Notes: generated by a model not told the origin, from the letters alone. A stretch of 36,590 nucleotides of DNA from an uncultured Bacilli bacterium (GCA_947589495.1 CANQAK010000007.1:1-36590), one strand, 5' to 3'; counted from the first letter of the stretch, positions 16,172 to 24,049 are shown. Made by a program: numbers and translations.

Positions 16172-17023
16172 ATGATTATCTGTGTTGTAGGACCAACGGG
16201 TGTAGGTAAAACTAAATTAAGTATTATGCTTGCTAAAAAATATAATGGAATAGTAGTAAATGCTGATGCTTCACAAATATTTAAGGAACTTAATATAGGT
16301 ACTGCTAAAATAAAAGAAGAAGAAAAAGAAGGTATTAAACATTATTTGTTTGATATAAAAAGTCCTGATGAAGATTATAATGTTTGTGAATATCAAAAAG
16401 ATTTAAGAGCTATTTTAGATAAAGAAAAGGAAAAAAATATTATTTTAGTGGGAGGAACTGGTCTTTATATTAAAGCTGGTTTATATGATTATAATTTTTT
16501 AGAAACTGAAAATAAAGATTATTCTAATTATAGTAATGAAGAATTATATGAAATGGTTAAAAATATTAATAAAGATGTAGATATTCACATTAATAATAGA
16601 AGAAGATTAGAAAATTTTTTAAATAGAAATGGAGTAATATCTAAAAATTCAAAATTATTATATGATGTAAAATTTATTGGTCTTACAACAGAAAGACAAT
16701 ATTTATATGAAAGAATTAATAAAAGAGTAGATGAAATGTTTGAAGAAGGTTTACTTGAAGAAGTTAAAACTTTATATAGTAAATATAAAAATTCTCGAAT
16801 ACTAGGTAGTGCAATTGGATATAAAGAAATTATAGAATATTTAGAGGGAAAAATATCTTTGGAAGAGAGTAAAGAATTAATTAAAAAAAATTCAAGACAT
16901 TATGCAAAAAGACAATATACTTGGTTTAATAATCAGATGGATGTAAAATGGTTTAATACAGATTTTTTGAATTTTGACAAAACTTTTGATGAAGTAATTA
17001 AGTATTTAGAAAATACTGAATAA
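16172..17023 (+). CDS. miaA: tRNA dimethylallyltransferase
   Basis: 283 residues, slightly short for MiaA (about 300-315). P-loop GPTGVGKT (7-14), NADASQIFKELNIGTAK (31-47, the DSxQVYxGLxIGTAKP region), LVGGTGLYIKA (about 97-107) and the C-terminal GLLEEVKTLY, GYKEI and RHYAKRQYTWF. It transfers the dimethylallyl group to A37 of tRNAs reading UNN codons. ATG 16172 has AAAGGTGG five bases upstream. It stands alone, with targets of the DGR on both sides at a distance, so the DGR genes are interspersed among core genes and not inside a phage. Confidence 0.95.
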   Translation: MIICVVGPTGVGKTKLSIMLAKKYNGIVVNADASQIFKELNIGTAKIKEEEKEGIKHYLFDIKSPDEDYNVCEYQKDLRAILDKEKEKNIILVGGTGLYIKAGLYDYNFLETENKDYSNYSNEELYEMVKNINKDVDIHINNRRRLENFLNRNGVISKNSKLLYDVKFIGLTTERQYLYERINKRVDEMFEEGLLEEVKTLYSKYKNSRILGSAIGYKEIIEYLEGKISLEESKELIKKNSRHYAKRQYTWFNNQMDVKWFNTDFLNFDKTFDEVIKYLENTE

Positions 17024-17120
17024 TATAGAAAATAGGATATATCAATTGTTTAGATTGACATTATTCTTTAATGATAAAGATAATGGCTTTTAATTTGTGT
17101 AAAATAAAGTACAATTTTTA

Positions 17121-17252
17121 AAAGTTAACAACAAAATAAAATTCGAAACTTGACTCCGGGGGGGGTATTATATAATAACCATATAGGACAGAAAAGTTAA
17201 TAAATATGAGTAAGTTATTAACAAAAAAGAAAAGGTGAATTATATAATGGAG
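17121..17252 (+). repeat. Leader repeat copy A upstream of DGR target 2
   Basis: About 130 bp nearly identical to 34744-34874 upstream of target 3. Conserved parts: AAAGTTAACAACAAAATAAAA, the TTGACTCC-G8-TATTATATAATAACC promoter core, the inverted repeat GTTAATAA (17196-17203) / TTATTAAC (17215-17222), and the AAAAGGTGA ribosome binding site to ATG 17247. A possible ten-codon upstream ORF starts at ATG 17207 and ends in TGA overlapping the ribosome binding site; in copy B one A is missing and the frame stays open. Confidence 0.85.
17150..17176 (+). promoter_or_regulatory. Promoter with G8 tract in the spacer (target 2)
   Basis: TTGACT (17150-17155), 15-bp spacer containing eight consecutive G (17158-17165), TATAAT (17171-17176). 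The spacer is two bases short of the optimal 17, so gain of one or two G would raise promoter strength. This is the layout of slipped-strand phase-variable promoters. Confidence 0.6.
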
Positions 17253-19427
17253 AAAAGAAAAACAACAATAATATTTACAATTGGAGTAATGTTGATAGTA
17301 AGTACCTTTTTAATATGTCATAAACATACGGTATATCAAACACAACTAGATGAAGTAAAGTTAAAAGATGTAGTAAATAAAGAACAAAATAATATGTTTG
17401 CCATAATGTTACAAGATGAAAATGGTGAATATAAACAAACTAATGATAGTAATTTTCCAACAGATGGATATAATTATAATGCAGAAAAATCAGGATGTAT
17501 AGATTCTAAAGGATTAGCAGTAGAAAATGTATTAACATATACAAATAAAAAATTTAGTGTAAGAACAAATAAAGCAGTATATTGTTATGTATATTTTGAT
17601 AAAAGTAATGCAGAAGAATTATTAGAGCAATTAAAAAAGAGCGGTGGATTAAGTGATGCACCAGTTGGAGGAATGTACCGATACCAAGGAACAAATGCCC
17701 AAGTAAATAATTATTTATGTTTAGAAGGAAAATGTTCTTCTGGATCAGATGATATGTACAGGATTATAGGAGTAACACCAGAAGGAAATATCAAAGTGAT
17801 AAAACAAACAAGATATGGAAGTACACATGCATGGAATACAAAATATAGTGATGCCTCCTCGCCAACTAATATTTATTGTGGGACAAGTGGATGTCCCGAA
17901 TGGCCAAATAGTGATATATATAAAGAATTAAATACAAATAATGACTCATTTTTAAATAAATTATCTAATAAAATACAAGACAAAATAGAAGAATGGGATT
18001 GGTGGTATGGAGATATAGAATATAATTATGCAAAAAATTTAACAGGAGAAAATTTATATCAAATAGAAACAGGAGGAGAAGATAGTCAGTATTATTCAAA
18101 AACACAAACAGGACAAAGTATACAAACAGGTCCATGGCAAAAAATGAGTAATAAAGCCAAAATAGGATTAATATATTTACATGATTATTATTATCAAACA
18201 ACAACATCAACCAATTGTCATCTTAGTAGTTCAACATATACACAGTGTTTAAACAATGGATGGATGCATATGCTAAATAATGAAGGAGCAACATCATATA
18301 ACGAGCAATATGAATGGACTATGACACGTGTAGGTCGAGAGAATAACTCAAGTACTGACTTCCGTGCGTGGTTTGTGAGTAGGAACGGCGAAGTCAGTAC
18401 ACAAAGTTTAAATAGTTCGTATGCGATACGCCCAGTCTTCTATTTAAAGAATAATATAACATTATATGGAAGTGGAACAGTAAATGATCCATTCAGATTA
18501 ACCGAACCAACAGAACAAGAAAACACATTAAGAAGTAAAGATACAACACAAGCTTTAAGTCAAACTTTAGTCGGAGGAATGTATAGATATCAAGGAACAA
18601 ATAATGTAGTAAAAAATAATTATATATGTTTAGGAAGTTTAAATGATATAAATTGTGGAGATAAAAGTAATGAAATGTACCGAATCATAGGAATCACCCC
18701 TGAAGGAAATATCAAAGTAATAAAACAAACAAGATATCAAAAAGGAAGCACAAGTGGATTTGCATGGAATACAGCATATAATGCATCAAGTAGTGCAAAT
18801 AGTACAGATAGATGTGATACAAATAATGGATGCCCAGAATGGCCACAAGCAGAAATATATAATACTCTAAATACGGATTTCTATAATAGTTTAAATAGTG
18901 AAATAAAAGGAAAAATAGAAGAATGGAACTATATGTATGGAGATATAAGTCATGATTTAGTAAATAGTGACCATATAACAGCAGAACAAGCATATAAAAT
19001 AGAAAGTGGACAAGAAAATACAAAATATTGGGAACATCCATCAGTAAGTTATATAGAAAATACAAAATGGACAAAAAGTCAACCATCAAAAATAGCATTA
19101 ATGTATATACATGATTATGCATATTCGGGAAGTACAACAGGACATGAAACAAGTTGTAGAACAGACTATGATACAACATGTAAAGGAAGCTGGATGCATG
19201 AAACTAATAATGATAGTAATACATATCACGAATGGACCATGTCGCGTCTAGGTCGGGCTAGTAGCTCGAGCGCTACCTTCGGTGCGTGGGTTGTGCTTTC
19301 AAGTGGCCAAGTCGACAGCCCCTACTTGACCAATACGCGTGCGGTTCGCCCAGTCTTCTATCTAACGTCCGATATAGAACTTGGAGGAGCAGGATCAACT
19401 TCTGATCCATTCTACATAGCAAATTAG
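17247..19427 (+). CDS. DGR target protein 2: tandem two-domain variable surface protein
   Basis: 726 residues from ATG 17247, chosen over GTG 17235 because AAAAGGTGA lies 8 bases upstream and GTG 17235 is part of that site. One N-terminal anchor (about 7-25), the shared N-module (MFAIMLQ, SGCID, CYVYFD), then two copies of the display domain: the first ends with VR2 and RPVFYL (about residue 400), the second with VR3 and RPVFYL (about 710). Each copy has GGMYRYQGT, MYRIIG-TPEGNIKVIKQT, CPEWP and IHDY or LHDY. Domain 1 is closer to target 1 in NNDSF and YYQ regions, domain 2 carries the live repeat. It has no RT of its own and must be diversified in trans. A terminator follows. Confidence 0.85.
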   Translation: MEKRKTTIIFTIGVMLIVSTFLICHKHTVYQTQLDEVKLKDVVNKEQNNMFAIMLQDENGEYKQTNDSNFPTDGYNYNAEKSGCIDSKGLAVENVLTYTNKKFSVRTNKAVYCYVYFDKSNAEELLEQLKKSGGLSDAPVGGMYRYQGTNAQVNNYLCLEGKCSSGSDDMYRIIGVTPEGNIKVIKQTRYGSTHAWNTKYSDASSPTNIYCGTSGCPEWPNSDIYKELNTNNDSFLNKLSNKIQDKIEEWDWWYGDIEYNYAKNLTGENLYQIETGGEDSQYYSKTQTGQSIQTGPWQKMSNKAKIGLIYLHDYYYQTTTSTNCHLSSSTYTQCLNNGWMHMLNNEGATSYNEQYEWTMTRVGRENNSSTDFRAWFVSRNGEVSTQSLNSSYAIRPVFYLKNNITLYGSGTVNDPFRLTEPTEQENTLRSKDTTQALSQTLVGGMYRYQGTNNVVKNNYICLGSLNDINCGDKSNEMYRIIGITPEGNIKVIKQTRYQKGSTSGFAWNTAYNASSSANSTDRCDTNNGCPEWPQAEIYNTLNTDFYNSLNSEIKGKIEEWNYMYGDISHDLVNSDHITAEQAYKIESGQENTKYWEHPSVSYIENTKWTKSQPSKIALMYIHDYAYSGSTTGHETSCRTDYDTTCKGSWMHETNNDSNTYHEWTMSRLGRASSSSATFGAWVVLSSGQVDSPYLTNTRAVRPVFYLTSDIELGGAGSTSDPFYIAN
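18323..18435 (+). repeat. Degenerate variable repeat VR2 (domain 1 of target 2)
   Basis: Same 113-bp register as TR, but about half of its 33 differences are at non-adenine TR bases, including two in the 3' anchor (GCGATACGCCCAG in place of GCGGTTCGCCCAG). It probably no longer takes part in retrohoming, or descends from an older or different TR. Confidence 0.75.
19241..19353 (+). repeat. DGR variable repeat VR3 (domain 2 of target 2)
   Basis: 113 bp aligned without gaps to TR: 22 of 26 mismatches are at TR adenines; four are not (T to C, G to A, C to T, T to A). The 3' anchor GCGGTTCGCCCAG and the next ten bases TCTTCTATCT are identical to VR1. It is therefore a trans target of the DGR about 4.6 kb downstream of the RT gene. 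Confidence 0.93.
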
Positions 19428-19456
19428 AAATATAAAATTACTAACAAATTATTAAG

Positions 19457-19482
19457 AAAACTTCTATTGATGAAGTTTTTTT
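19457..19482 (+). terminator. Terminator of DGR target 2
   Basis: AAAACTTC (19457-19464) / GAAGTTTT (19472-19479), 7-nt loop, T-run to 19482. Confidence 0.75.
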
Positions 19483-19522
19483 ATGTAACAATTAAAATTT
19501 TAAATAATAAAAAGCTACTAGA

Positions 19523-20488
19523 TTAACTAGTAACCATAAATTCTTGATAAATTGTTGTATTAAAATTATGTTCTTCAACTTTAACATTACCAGAATCAGC
19601 TTTATTTAATTCTTCAGTATTAACTAAAAAATATTTATGATATAAATAATCTTTACCATCACTACTAACTGGATCATCCCAAGTTAAATCAATATGTAAC
19701 CATTTATCATCTATTTTAACTGCATTCCAAACATGACCATTTGATTCATAACTTATTTCTTCTTTAGTAGTAGCAATTTTATAATTTTCATAATTAAGTT
19801 TAGATAAAATAATACTCATTAAATCTGCATAACCATTACAAGTAGCATAACCATCATGAACTATTCCATAAGCACTAAAAGATTTATAAGGACTTTCTTT
19901 TGTATCATTTCTAGTTACATCATATTTAGTATTATTTATAATATAATCATGAAATCTTTTTAAATTTTCATAATCATTATCATCTTTTTTATATAATTCA
20001 TTTATTAAATTATTTACATATTCATTTATTTCATTTATTTCTTCTTGTGAATATAAATAAACTATTGTAATAGTTATTTCTCCAGATTCTGTAATTGATG
20101 TTTTTATAGAATCAAAACTATTATATGGATGAACAAAATTATTAATATGTGTAAGAGTTAATTCATCTTTAGTAATATCTGCAATGTCATCAATACAATC
20201 AGTATATTCACTAGGACAGTAAAAAGTAAATTCATCCCAACCTTGATTAATAACACTATAAATGATTTCTAATAAATCTTTATAAGAATAGGGAATATAA
20301 TCTTTACTATTTTTAATATATAAAAAATCATAATCTTTTGTATATTCGTTACCCTTATTAACAGTAAGAACTGGTTTATTAGATATAGTTTTAGCTAAAA
20401 AATCTGTAATAGTACCTACATTTAATAATATTACTAAAATAAGCATATAACAAATAAAAGGAATAATATATTTTCGCATTTTCATCAC
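19523..20488 (-). CDS. Membrane-anchored transglutaminase-like (papain-fold) protein
   Basis: 321 residues. Membrane segment at about 7-28, then an extracytoplasmic region. The C-terminal part has the transglutaminase-like triad: Cys in ATCNGYADLMSIIL (about residue 216), His in NGHVWNAVKI (about 252) and Asp in HIDLTWDDP (about 267). Bacterial members are usually cell-surface peptidases or protein crosslinkers; the substrate cannot be inferred. It is convergent with DGR target 2 and followed upstream on the same strand by rpsT, from which a terminator separates it. Confidence 0.85.
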   Translation of the reverse strand: MMKMRKYIIPFICYMLILVILLNVGTITDFLAKTISNKPVLTVNKGNEYTKDYDFLYIKNSKDYIPYSYKDLLEIIYSVINQGWDEFTFYCPSEYTDCIDDIADITKDELTLTHINNFVHPYNSFDSIKTSITESGEITITIVYLYSQEEINEINEYVNNLINELYKKDDNDYENLKRFHDYIINNTKYDVTRNDTKESPYKSFSAYGIVHDGYATCNGYADLMSIILSKLNYENYKIATTKEEISYESNGHVWNAVKIDDKWLHIDLTWDDPVSSDGKDYLYHKYFLVNTEELNKADSGNVKVEEHNFNTTIYQEFMVTS

Positions 20489-20502
20489 AAGAACATTTTA
20501 TC

Positions 20503-20529
20503 AAAAAAAAACAAAGTAGTAAACTACTT
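20503..20529 (-). terminator. Terminator of rpsT
   Basis: Minus strand AAGTAG / CTACTT stem (plus-strand arms 20514-20519 and 20524-20529), 4-nt loop, then a long T-run (A9 on the plus strand). Confidence 0.75.
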
Positions 20530-20787
20530 CATATTTTTAATTTTTGTATTTAATCTTTGTTTTTCACGATTAACTTTATTTTCTTTAATTAATCCTTTTT
20601 GGAAAGCCTTATCAATATTTTTTTGGAAATCTTTAAATATTTTATTTGCTTCTTCAACATTTCCAGATTGAATTGCTTTTTCACAAGATTTAATTAAATT
20701 TTTAACTCTTTGACTTAGTTCATGATTTTCTTCTGTTTTTTTACTTATTACTTTAACAGCTTTTTTTGAACTTTTGATATTTGGCAA
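20524..20787 (-). CDS. rpsT: 30S ribosomal protein S20
   Basis: 87 residues, all-helical and basic, with PNIKSSKKAVK at the N-terminus and the later NKVNREKQRLNTKI, as in S20, which binds the 5' domain of 16S rRNA early in assembly. The start codon is TTG at 20787, fixed by a strong AAGGAGGGA upstream and the homologous N-terminus; S20 of E. coli also starts with UUG. In B. subtilis rpsT lies divergent to gpr-spoIIP; here it is divergent to spoIIP with gpr missing. Confidence 0.93.
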   Translation of the reverse strand: MPNIKSSKKAVKVISKKTEENHELSQRVKNLIKSCEKAIQSGNVEEANKIFKDFQKNIDKAFQKGLIKENKVNREKQRLNTKIKNMK

Positions 20788-20939
20788 AAAAATCCCTCCT
20801 TAAAAAATTCATATTAATTTTACCAAAAAATATACGCTTATGCAAGTAAATAAAGGAAAATATTATAAAAGTTATTAACATTCCATAATAAGACATATTA
20901 TTCAATAGTTATTATTTATAATATAGATGGTGAATAAAG

Positions 20940-21854
20940 ATGGGGAGATTTAAAGGTAAAAAGAAAAAGAGTAATTTAATTATATATATAGGTCTTTTTT
21001 TAATAAGTATGGCTTTTAGTATTAAGTATTTATATGATGAAAATTTAATTAAAAATGATACTTTAGTAGATATACTTATAAATGATAATTTAGGAAGTTT
21101 TAAAAATAATATTAATGATGTAGATTTTTTATTAAAATATGCATTAAATATTGATTTAGAAAAAGAGGCGAAAGTAGAAGTCCCAATCGAAAATAGAGAA
21201 GAAGAAAGCGTTACCGAACAGTTAGGTATTAATGAACCCATTGTTTATATTTATAATACTCATCAAGATGAAAAATATCAAAGTGCTTATTTAGAACCAT
21301 ATAATATAAATACTACTGTTTTTATGGCTAGTAAAATGTTAAAAGAATATTTAGAAAATTTAGGAGTAGGAGTTATTGTTGAAGAAAATAGTGTATCAGA
21401 AAAACTTAATAGTTTAAATTTAAAATATGGTAGTAGTTATAAAGTTACAAGGATGTTTTTAGAAAGTGCTAAAGAAAATAATCCTAGTTTAAAATTTTTT
21501 ATTGATTTACATAGAGATTCATCTAAATATGAAAATACAACAACAGAAATTGATGGAGAAAGTTATGCTAAAGTATTATTTGTTATTGGTTTGGATAATG
21601 CTTCTTACGCTAATAATTTAGCTTTAGCAGAAAAATTAAAAAGTAAAGTAGAAGAGTTTAATGAAAGTTTATCCAGAGGTATTTTACAAAAAAGTGGTAA
21701 AGGAGTAAATGGAGTATATAATCAAGATTTTGATTCTAATACTATCCTAATTGAAGTAGGAGGACAATATAATAATATTGGAGAAGTTAATAATACTTTA
21801 AAAATACTAGCAGATATTTTAGCTAGTTATATAAAGGAGAATTTGAATGGGTAA
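20940..21854 (+). CDS. spoIIP: Stage II sporulation protein P-like peptidoglycan hydrolase
   Basis: 304 residues, shorter than B. subtilis SpoIIP (about 400). One membrane segment (about 13-30), a short linker, then the SpoIIP domain: VYIYNTHQDEKY (about residue 100; zinc-type His), SLKFFIDLHRDS (about 185), LSRGILQKSGKGVNGVYNQD and ILIEVGGQYNNIGE. SpoIIP is an amidase/endopeptidase that works with SpoIID and SpoIIM to thin septal peptidoglycan for forespore engulfment. Neither partner is in the window. Position divergent to rpsT matches the Bacillus order. Ribosome binding site GGTGA. Confidence 0.88.
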   Translation: MGRFKGKKKKSNLIIYIGLFLISMAFSIKYLYDENLIKNDTLVDILINDNLGSFKNNINDVDFLLKYALNIDLEKEAKVEVPIENREEESVTEQLGINEPIVYIYNTHQDEKYQSAYLEPYNINTTVFMASKMLKEYLENLGVGVIVEENSVSEKLNSLNLKYGSSYKVTRMFLESAKENNPSLKFFIDLHRDSSKYENTTTEIDGESYAKVLFVIGLDNASYANNLALAEKLKSKVEEFNESLSRGILQKSGKGVNGVYNQDFDSNTILIEVGGQYNNIGEVNNTLKILADILASYIKENLNG

Positions 21855-22173
21855 AAAGAAAAAAACTAATCCAATTTTAAAAATATTAGGTTGTTTATTT
21901 GTTGTTTTTATGGCTCTTTTTATTGCAAGTAGTAGTGGTTATTATGAAAGTAAGATTCGGGATAGAGTAGTTGTAACTGAAGAAGGTATTAAAGAATTTG
22001 AAAACAAAGTTCAAAATGGTGAAGAAATTGATATAACTTCTTTTTTAAATAATGAAAGAGAAGATTATAGTAGTAAAATGTCTCTTTTAGGAGATAATTT
22101 AACAAATGGAATAGAAAATGCTGTTTCTAGTGGAATGAAGTTAATGCTTAATCTTTTAAAGTCACTCTTTTAA
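21847..22173 (+). CDS. Small membrane protein downstream of spoIIP (positional YqxA/DUF3679 analogue)
   Basis: 108 residues, overlapping spoIIP by 8 bp with AAGGAGA as ribosome binding site, so it is coupled to it. Lys-rich N-terminus, one membrane helix (about 12-30), then an extracytoplasmic charged helix with EEGIKEFENKV and a final hydrophobic amphipathic stretch. In B. subtilis the gene after spoIIP is yqxA, also a small single-pass protein; the position, size and topology agree but I see no decisive sequence motif. Confidence 0.6.
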   Translation: MGKKKKTNPILKILGCLFVVFMALFIASSSGYYESKIRDRVVVTEEGIKEFENKVQNGEEIDITSFLNNEREDYSSKMSLLGDNLTNGIENAVSSGMKLMLNLLKSLF

Positions 22174-22225
22174 AAAAGACAGTTTTATTGTATAATTTAA
22201 ATGATAGAAAGTAAGGGTAGATTAA

Positions 22226-23299
22226 ATGAAAGTATTGTGTATAGGAAGCTCACTTTATGAAATAACTTGTACGGTAAAAGAAGCCATTAAAGAAAATGAA
22301 GTAATAAGATTGGAAGATAGGATTGAATGTGGTGGTGGAAGAGCAGGTAATATTGCTTATTTATTAGGTAAATGGGGAGTAGAAACTTATATTGCTAGTA
22401 TGCTTGGAGCAGATGATAACGCTAATAAAATAAAAAAAGAATATGAAGCAATTGGGATTAAAACTGATTATATAGAAACTAGTTATGATAAACCAACTAG
22501 TCAATCTTTAGTAATTGTTAATGCTACTACTAAAAATAAAACAGCTTTTGAAATAGTAAGTAATTCTTTCTTAAAAAAATATGCTTTTGGTATTGAACCA
22601 GATATAATTGTGGCAGATGGAAATGATTTTAATGCTACAGTTGCAGCTTTTGATAAATATCCTAAAGCGCAAAGCTATTTAGTAGTATCAAGATATAATA
22701 CGGAAATTATTGAATTATGTAAATATGTTAAAAATATTATTTTTAATAAAACAACCGCTGAATTATATACTAATTTAAAAATAGATTTTAATGATAGTAG
22801 TAGTTTAGTAAATATTTATAATAAATTAAAACAAAAATTTAATAAAGCAGAAATTATTATTACTTTAGGAGAACGTGGTTCAGTTTATTCTATTAATAAT
22901 CAAGTTAAAATTATGCCAACCATTGTGACAAATATTGTTGATACTAATGGAGCAGGGGATGTTTATGCTGGGGCTTTCATTTATGCTATGGGAAGAAATT
23001 TTGGTTTAGAAAAAGCCATTGCATATGCAACAATTGCTAGTTCAATGAGTACAACTAAAATGACTTCCAGAATGTCTATCCCATCTTTAACTGAAGTTTC
23101 TACCTATTATGATAATAAATTTGGAGCTCAAAATAATCCAAATACTCAAAGTGAGCAAACGCCTAATCAAGTTCAAAATCAAGTACAACAACAACAAGTA
23201 CAACCACAAATGCAAAATAATGATGCAAATATGGGAGTAACTAATCAAGCTAATGTGAATAATAATGTAGGAAGTAATCAAAATACTAATGTTAACTAG
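22226..23299 (+). CDS. PfkB/ribokinase-family carbohydrate kinase with Gln/Asn-rich C-terminal tail
   Basis: 357 residues. The kinase part (1-about 292) has the N-terminal GGGRAGNIAYLLGKWG motif (about 37-52), TLGERGS, and the C-terminal NGAGDVYAGAFIYAMG (about 241-256) with the catalytic Asp and anion hole. PfkB enzymes phosphorylate a sugar or nucleoside hydroxyl with ATP; the substrate is not evident. Residues about 300-357 form an unusual tail made of Gln, Asn, Val and Pro with no charge, unlike the family and unlike its Lys/Glu-rich neighbours. The gene overlaps the Smr gene by 11 bp. Confidence 0.87.
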   Translation: MKVLCIGSSLYEITCTVKEAIKENEVIRLEDRIECGGGRAGNIAYLLGKWGVETYIASMLGADDNANKIKKEYEAIGIKTDYIETSYDKPTSQSLVIVNATTKNKTAFEIVSNSFLKKYAFGIEPDIIVADGNDFNATVAAFDKYPKAQSYLVVSRYNTEIIELCKYVKNIIFNKTTAELYTNLKIDFNDSSSLVNIYNKLKQKFNKAEIIITLGERGSVYSINNQVKIMPTIVTNIVDTNGAGDVYAGAFIYAMGRNFGLEKAIAYATIASSMSTTKMTSRMSIPSLTEVSTYYDNKFGAQNNPNTQSEQTPNQVQNQVQQQQVQPQMQNNDANMGVTNQANVNNNVGSNQNTNVN

Positions 23300-23534
23300 T
23301 AAAACCCCAAGATTAGATTTACATGGTGAAACAAGAGCTTTTGTTTATTCTTTAGTGAATGAATTTGTTAATGATAATTACAAAATGGGTAATAAAGAAA
23401 TTGCTATTATTCATGGTAAACATGCAAATATTTTAACTAAAGAAGTTCATACTGTTTTAAAAGAATGTAAGTTAGTTAAAGATTATAAATTAAATATGTG
23501 GAATCTAGGAGAAACAATAGTTTATTTAAAATAA
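23289..23534 (+). CDS. Stand-alone Smr-domain protein
   Basis: 81 residues. RLDLHGETR (about 8-16) and IAIIHGKHANIL (about 38-49), then YKLNMWNLGETIVYL, are the LDLHG and GxGxG-region signatures of the Smr domain, here with HGKH in place of HGxG. Smr domains of MutS2 and SmrB-type proteins cut mRNA or DNA, the latter in ribosome collision rescue. A stand-alone short version has no other domain to guide it. It starts inside the kinase gene and is probably cotranslated with it. Confidence 0.8.
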   Translation: MLTSKTPRLDLHGETRAFVYSLVNEFVNDNYKMGNKEIAIIHGKHANILTKEVHTVLKECKLVKDYKLNMWNLGETIVYLK

Positions 23535-23538
23535 AAAA

Positions 23539-23565
23539 GACACTCTTTTCATCACTGAAAGTGTC
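23539..23565 (-). terminator. Terminator downstream of the orphan antitoxin gene
   Basis: GACACT/AGTGTC arms with an interrupted inner stem; on the minus strand it is followed by a T-rich run, so it mainly stops the 23859-23578 transcript. Confidence 0.6.
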
Positions 23566-23577
23566 AAACTTAAATTT

Positions 23578-23859
23578 TTAGAGAGAGCATTCATTTTCGG
23601 AAATTGAGTGTTCTTCTTTTTTATATTCTTCAGCATTATCCCAATTTTCGTTCTTTTTTATTTCATTTAAATTTTCAACATAACCTGGTATACTAGATAA
23701 AAATAGAGTTTCCTCAATATTTTTCCATTCATCTTCTGATATTAAAACAGCATTTTTACCTTTATTATTAACAATTCTAATAGGATTAAATCCAACATTT
23801 ACGTCTGATACTAGTTGAAATAGATTAGCTTTGGCTTTAGTTATATTTATTGTGTTCAT
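23578..23859 (-). CDS. Phd/YefM-family antitoxin, apparently without toxin
   Basis: 93 residues. The N-terminal half matches Phd/YefM: TINITKAKANLFQLVSDV, IRIVNNKGKNAVLISEDEWKNIEETLFL. These antitoxins bind their own operator through the N-terminus and a toxin (Doc, YoeB/RelE) through the C-terminus. Here the C-terminal 35 residues are acidic (EIKKNENWDNAEEYKKEE) and end in ENECSL. The gene is monocistronic: 12 bases after the stop comes a terminator and no toxin ORF is on either side. The start ATG has GAGGT and a consensus promoter. Confidence 0.85.
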   Translation of the reverse strand: MNTINITKAKANLFQLVSDVNVGFNPIRIVNNKGKNAVLISEDEWKNIEETLFLSSIPGYVENLNEIKKNENWDNAEEYKKEEHSISENECSL

Positions 23860-23878
23860 AGTTTTTACCTCAATTTAA

Positions 23879-23907
23879 ATTATAACGTACTTTTTTATGT
23901 ATGCCAA
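23879..23907 (-). promoter_or_regulatory. Promoter of the Phd/YefM gene
   Basis: Minus strand TTGGCA (23907-23902), 17-bp spacer, TATAAT (23884-23879). Confidence 0.65.
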
Positions 23908-23980
23908 GTATATGCAAAAAATTAAAATTTTATAATTTTTTTATTTTATACAAGTTTCCTTGATAAATACATAGTAACAT

Positions 23981-24010
23981 AAAAAAAAGAACTTTTTATC
24001 AAGTAAGTTC
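23981..24010 (-). terminator. Terminator of the tRNA operon
   Basis: Minus strand GAACTT / AAGTTC (plus-strand arms 23989-23994 and 24005-24010), loop 10 nt, followed by eight T. A second hairpin CTCGGA/TCCGAG lies between it and tRNA-Leu. Confidence 0.7.
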
Positions 24011-24049
24011 CTTATTTTAACTCGGATTTTCCGAGGCTTCTATTCACAA

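Noticed and set aside
17207-17239. Ten-codon leader peptide upstream of target 2
   Set aside because: No ribosome binding site precedes it and copy B lacks one A, which removes the stop; kept only as a remark in the leader entry.
24023-24037. CTCGGA/TCCGAG hairpin as terminator of tRNA-Leu
   Set aside because: No T-run follows; the stem at 23981-24010 with eight T is the better terminator.
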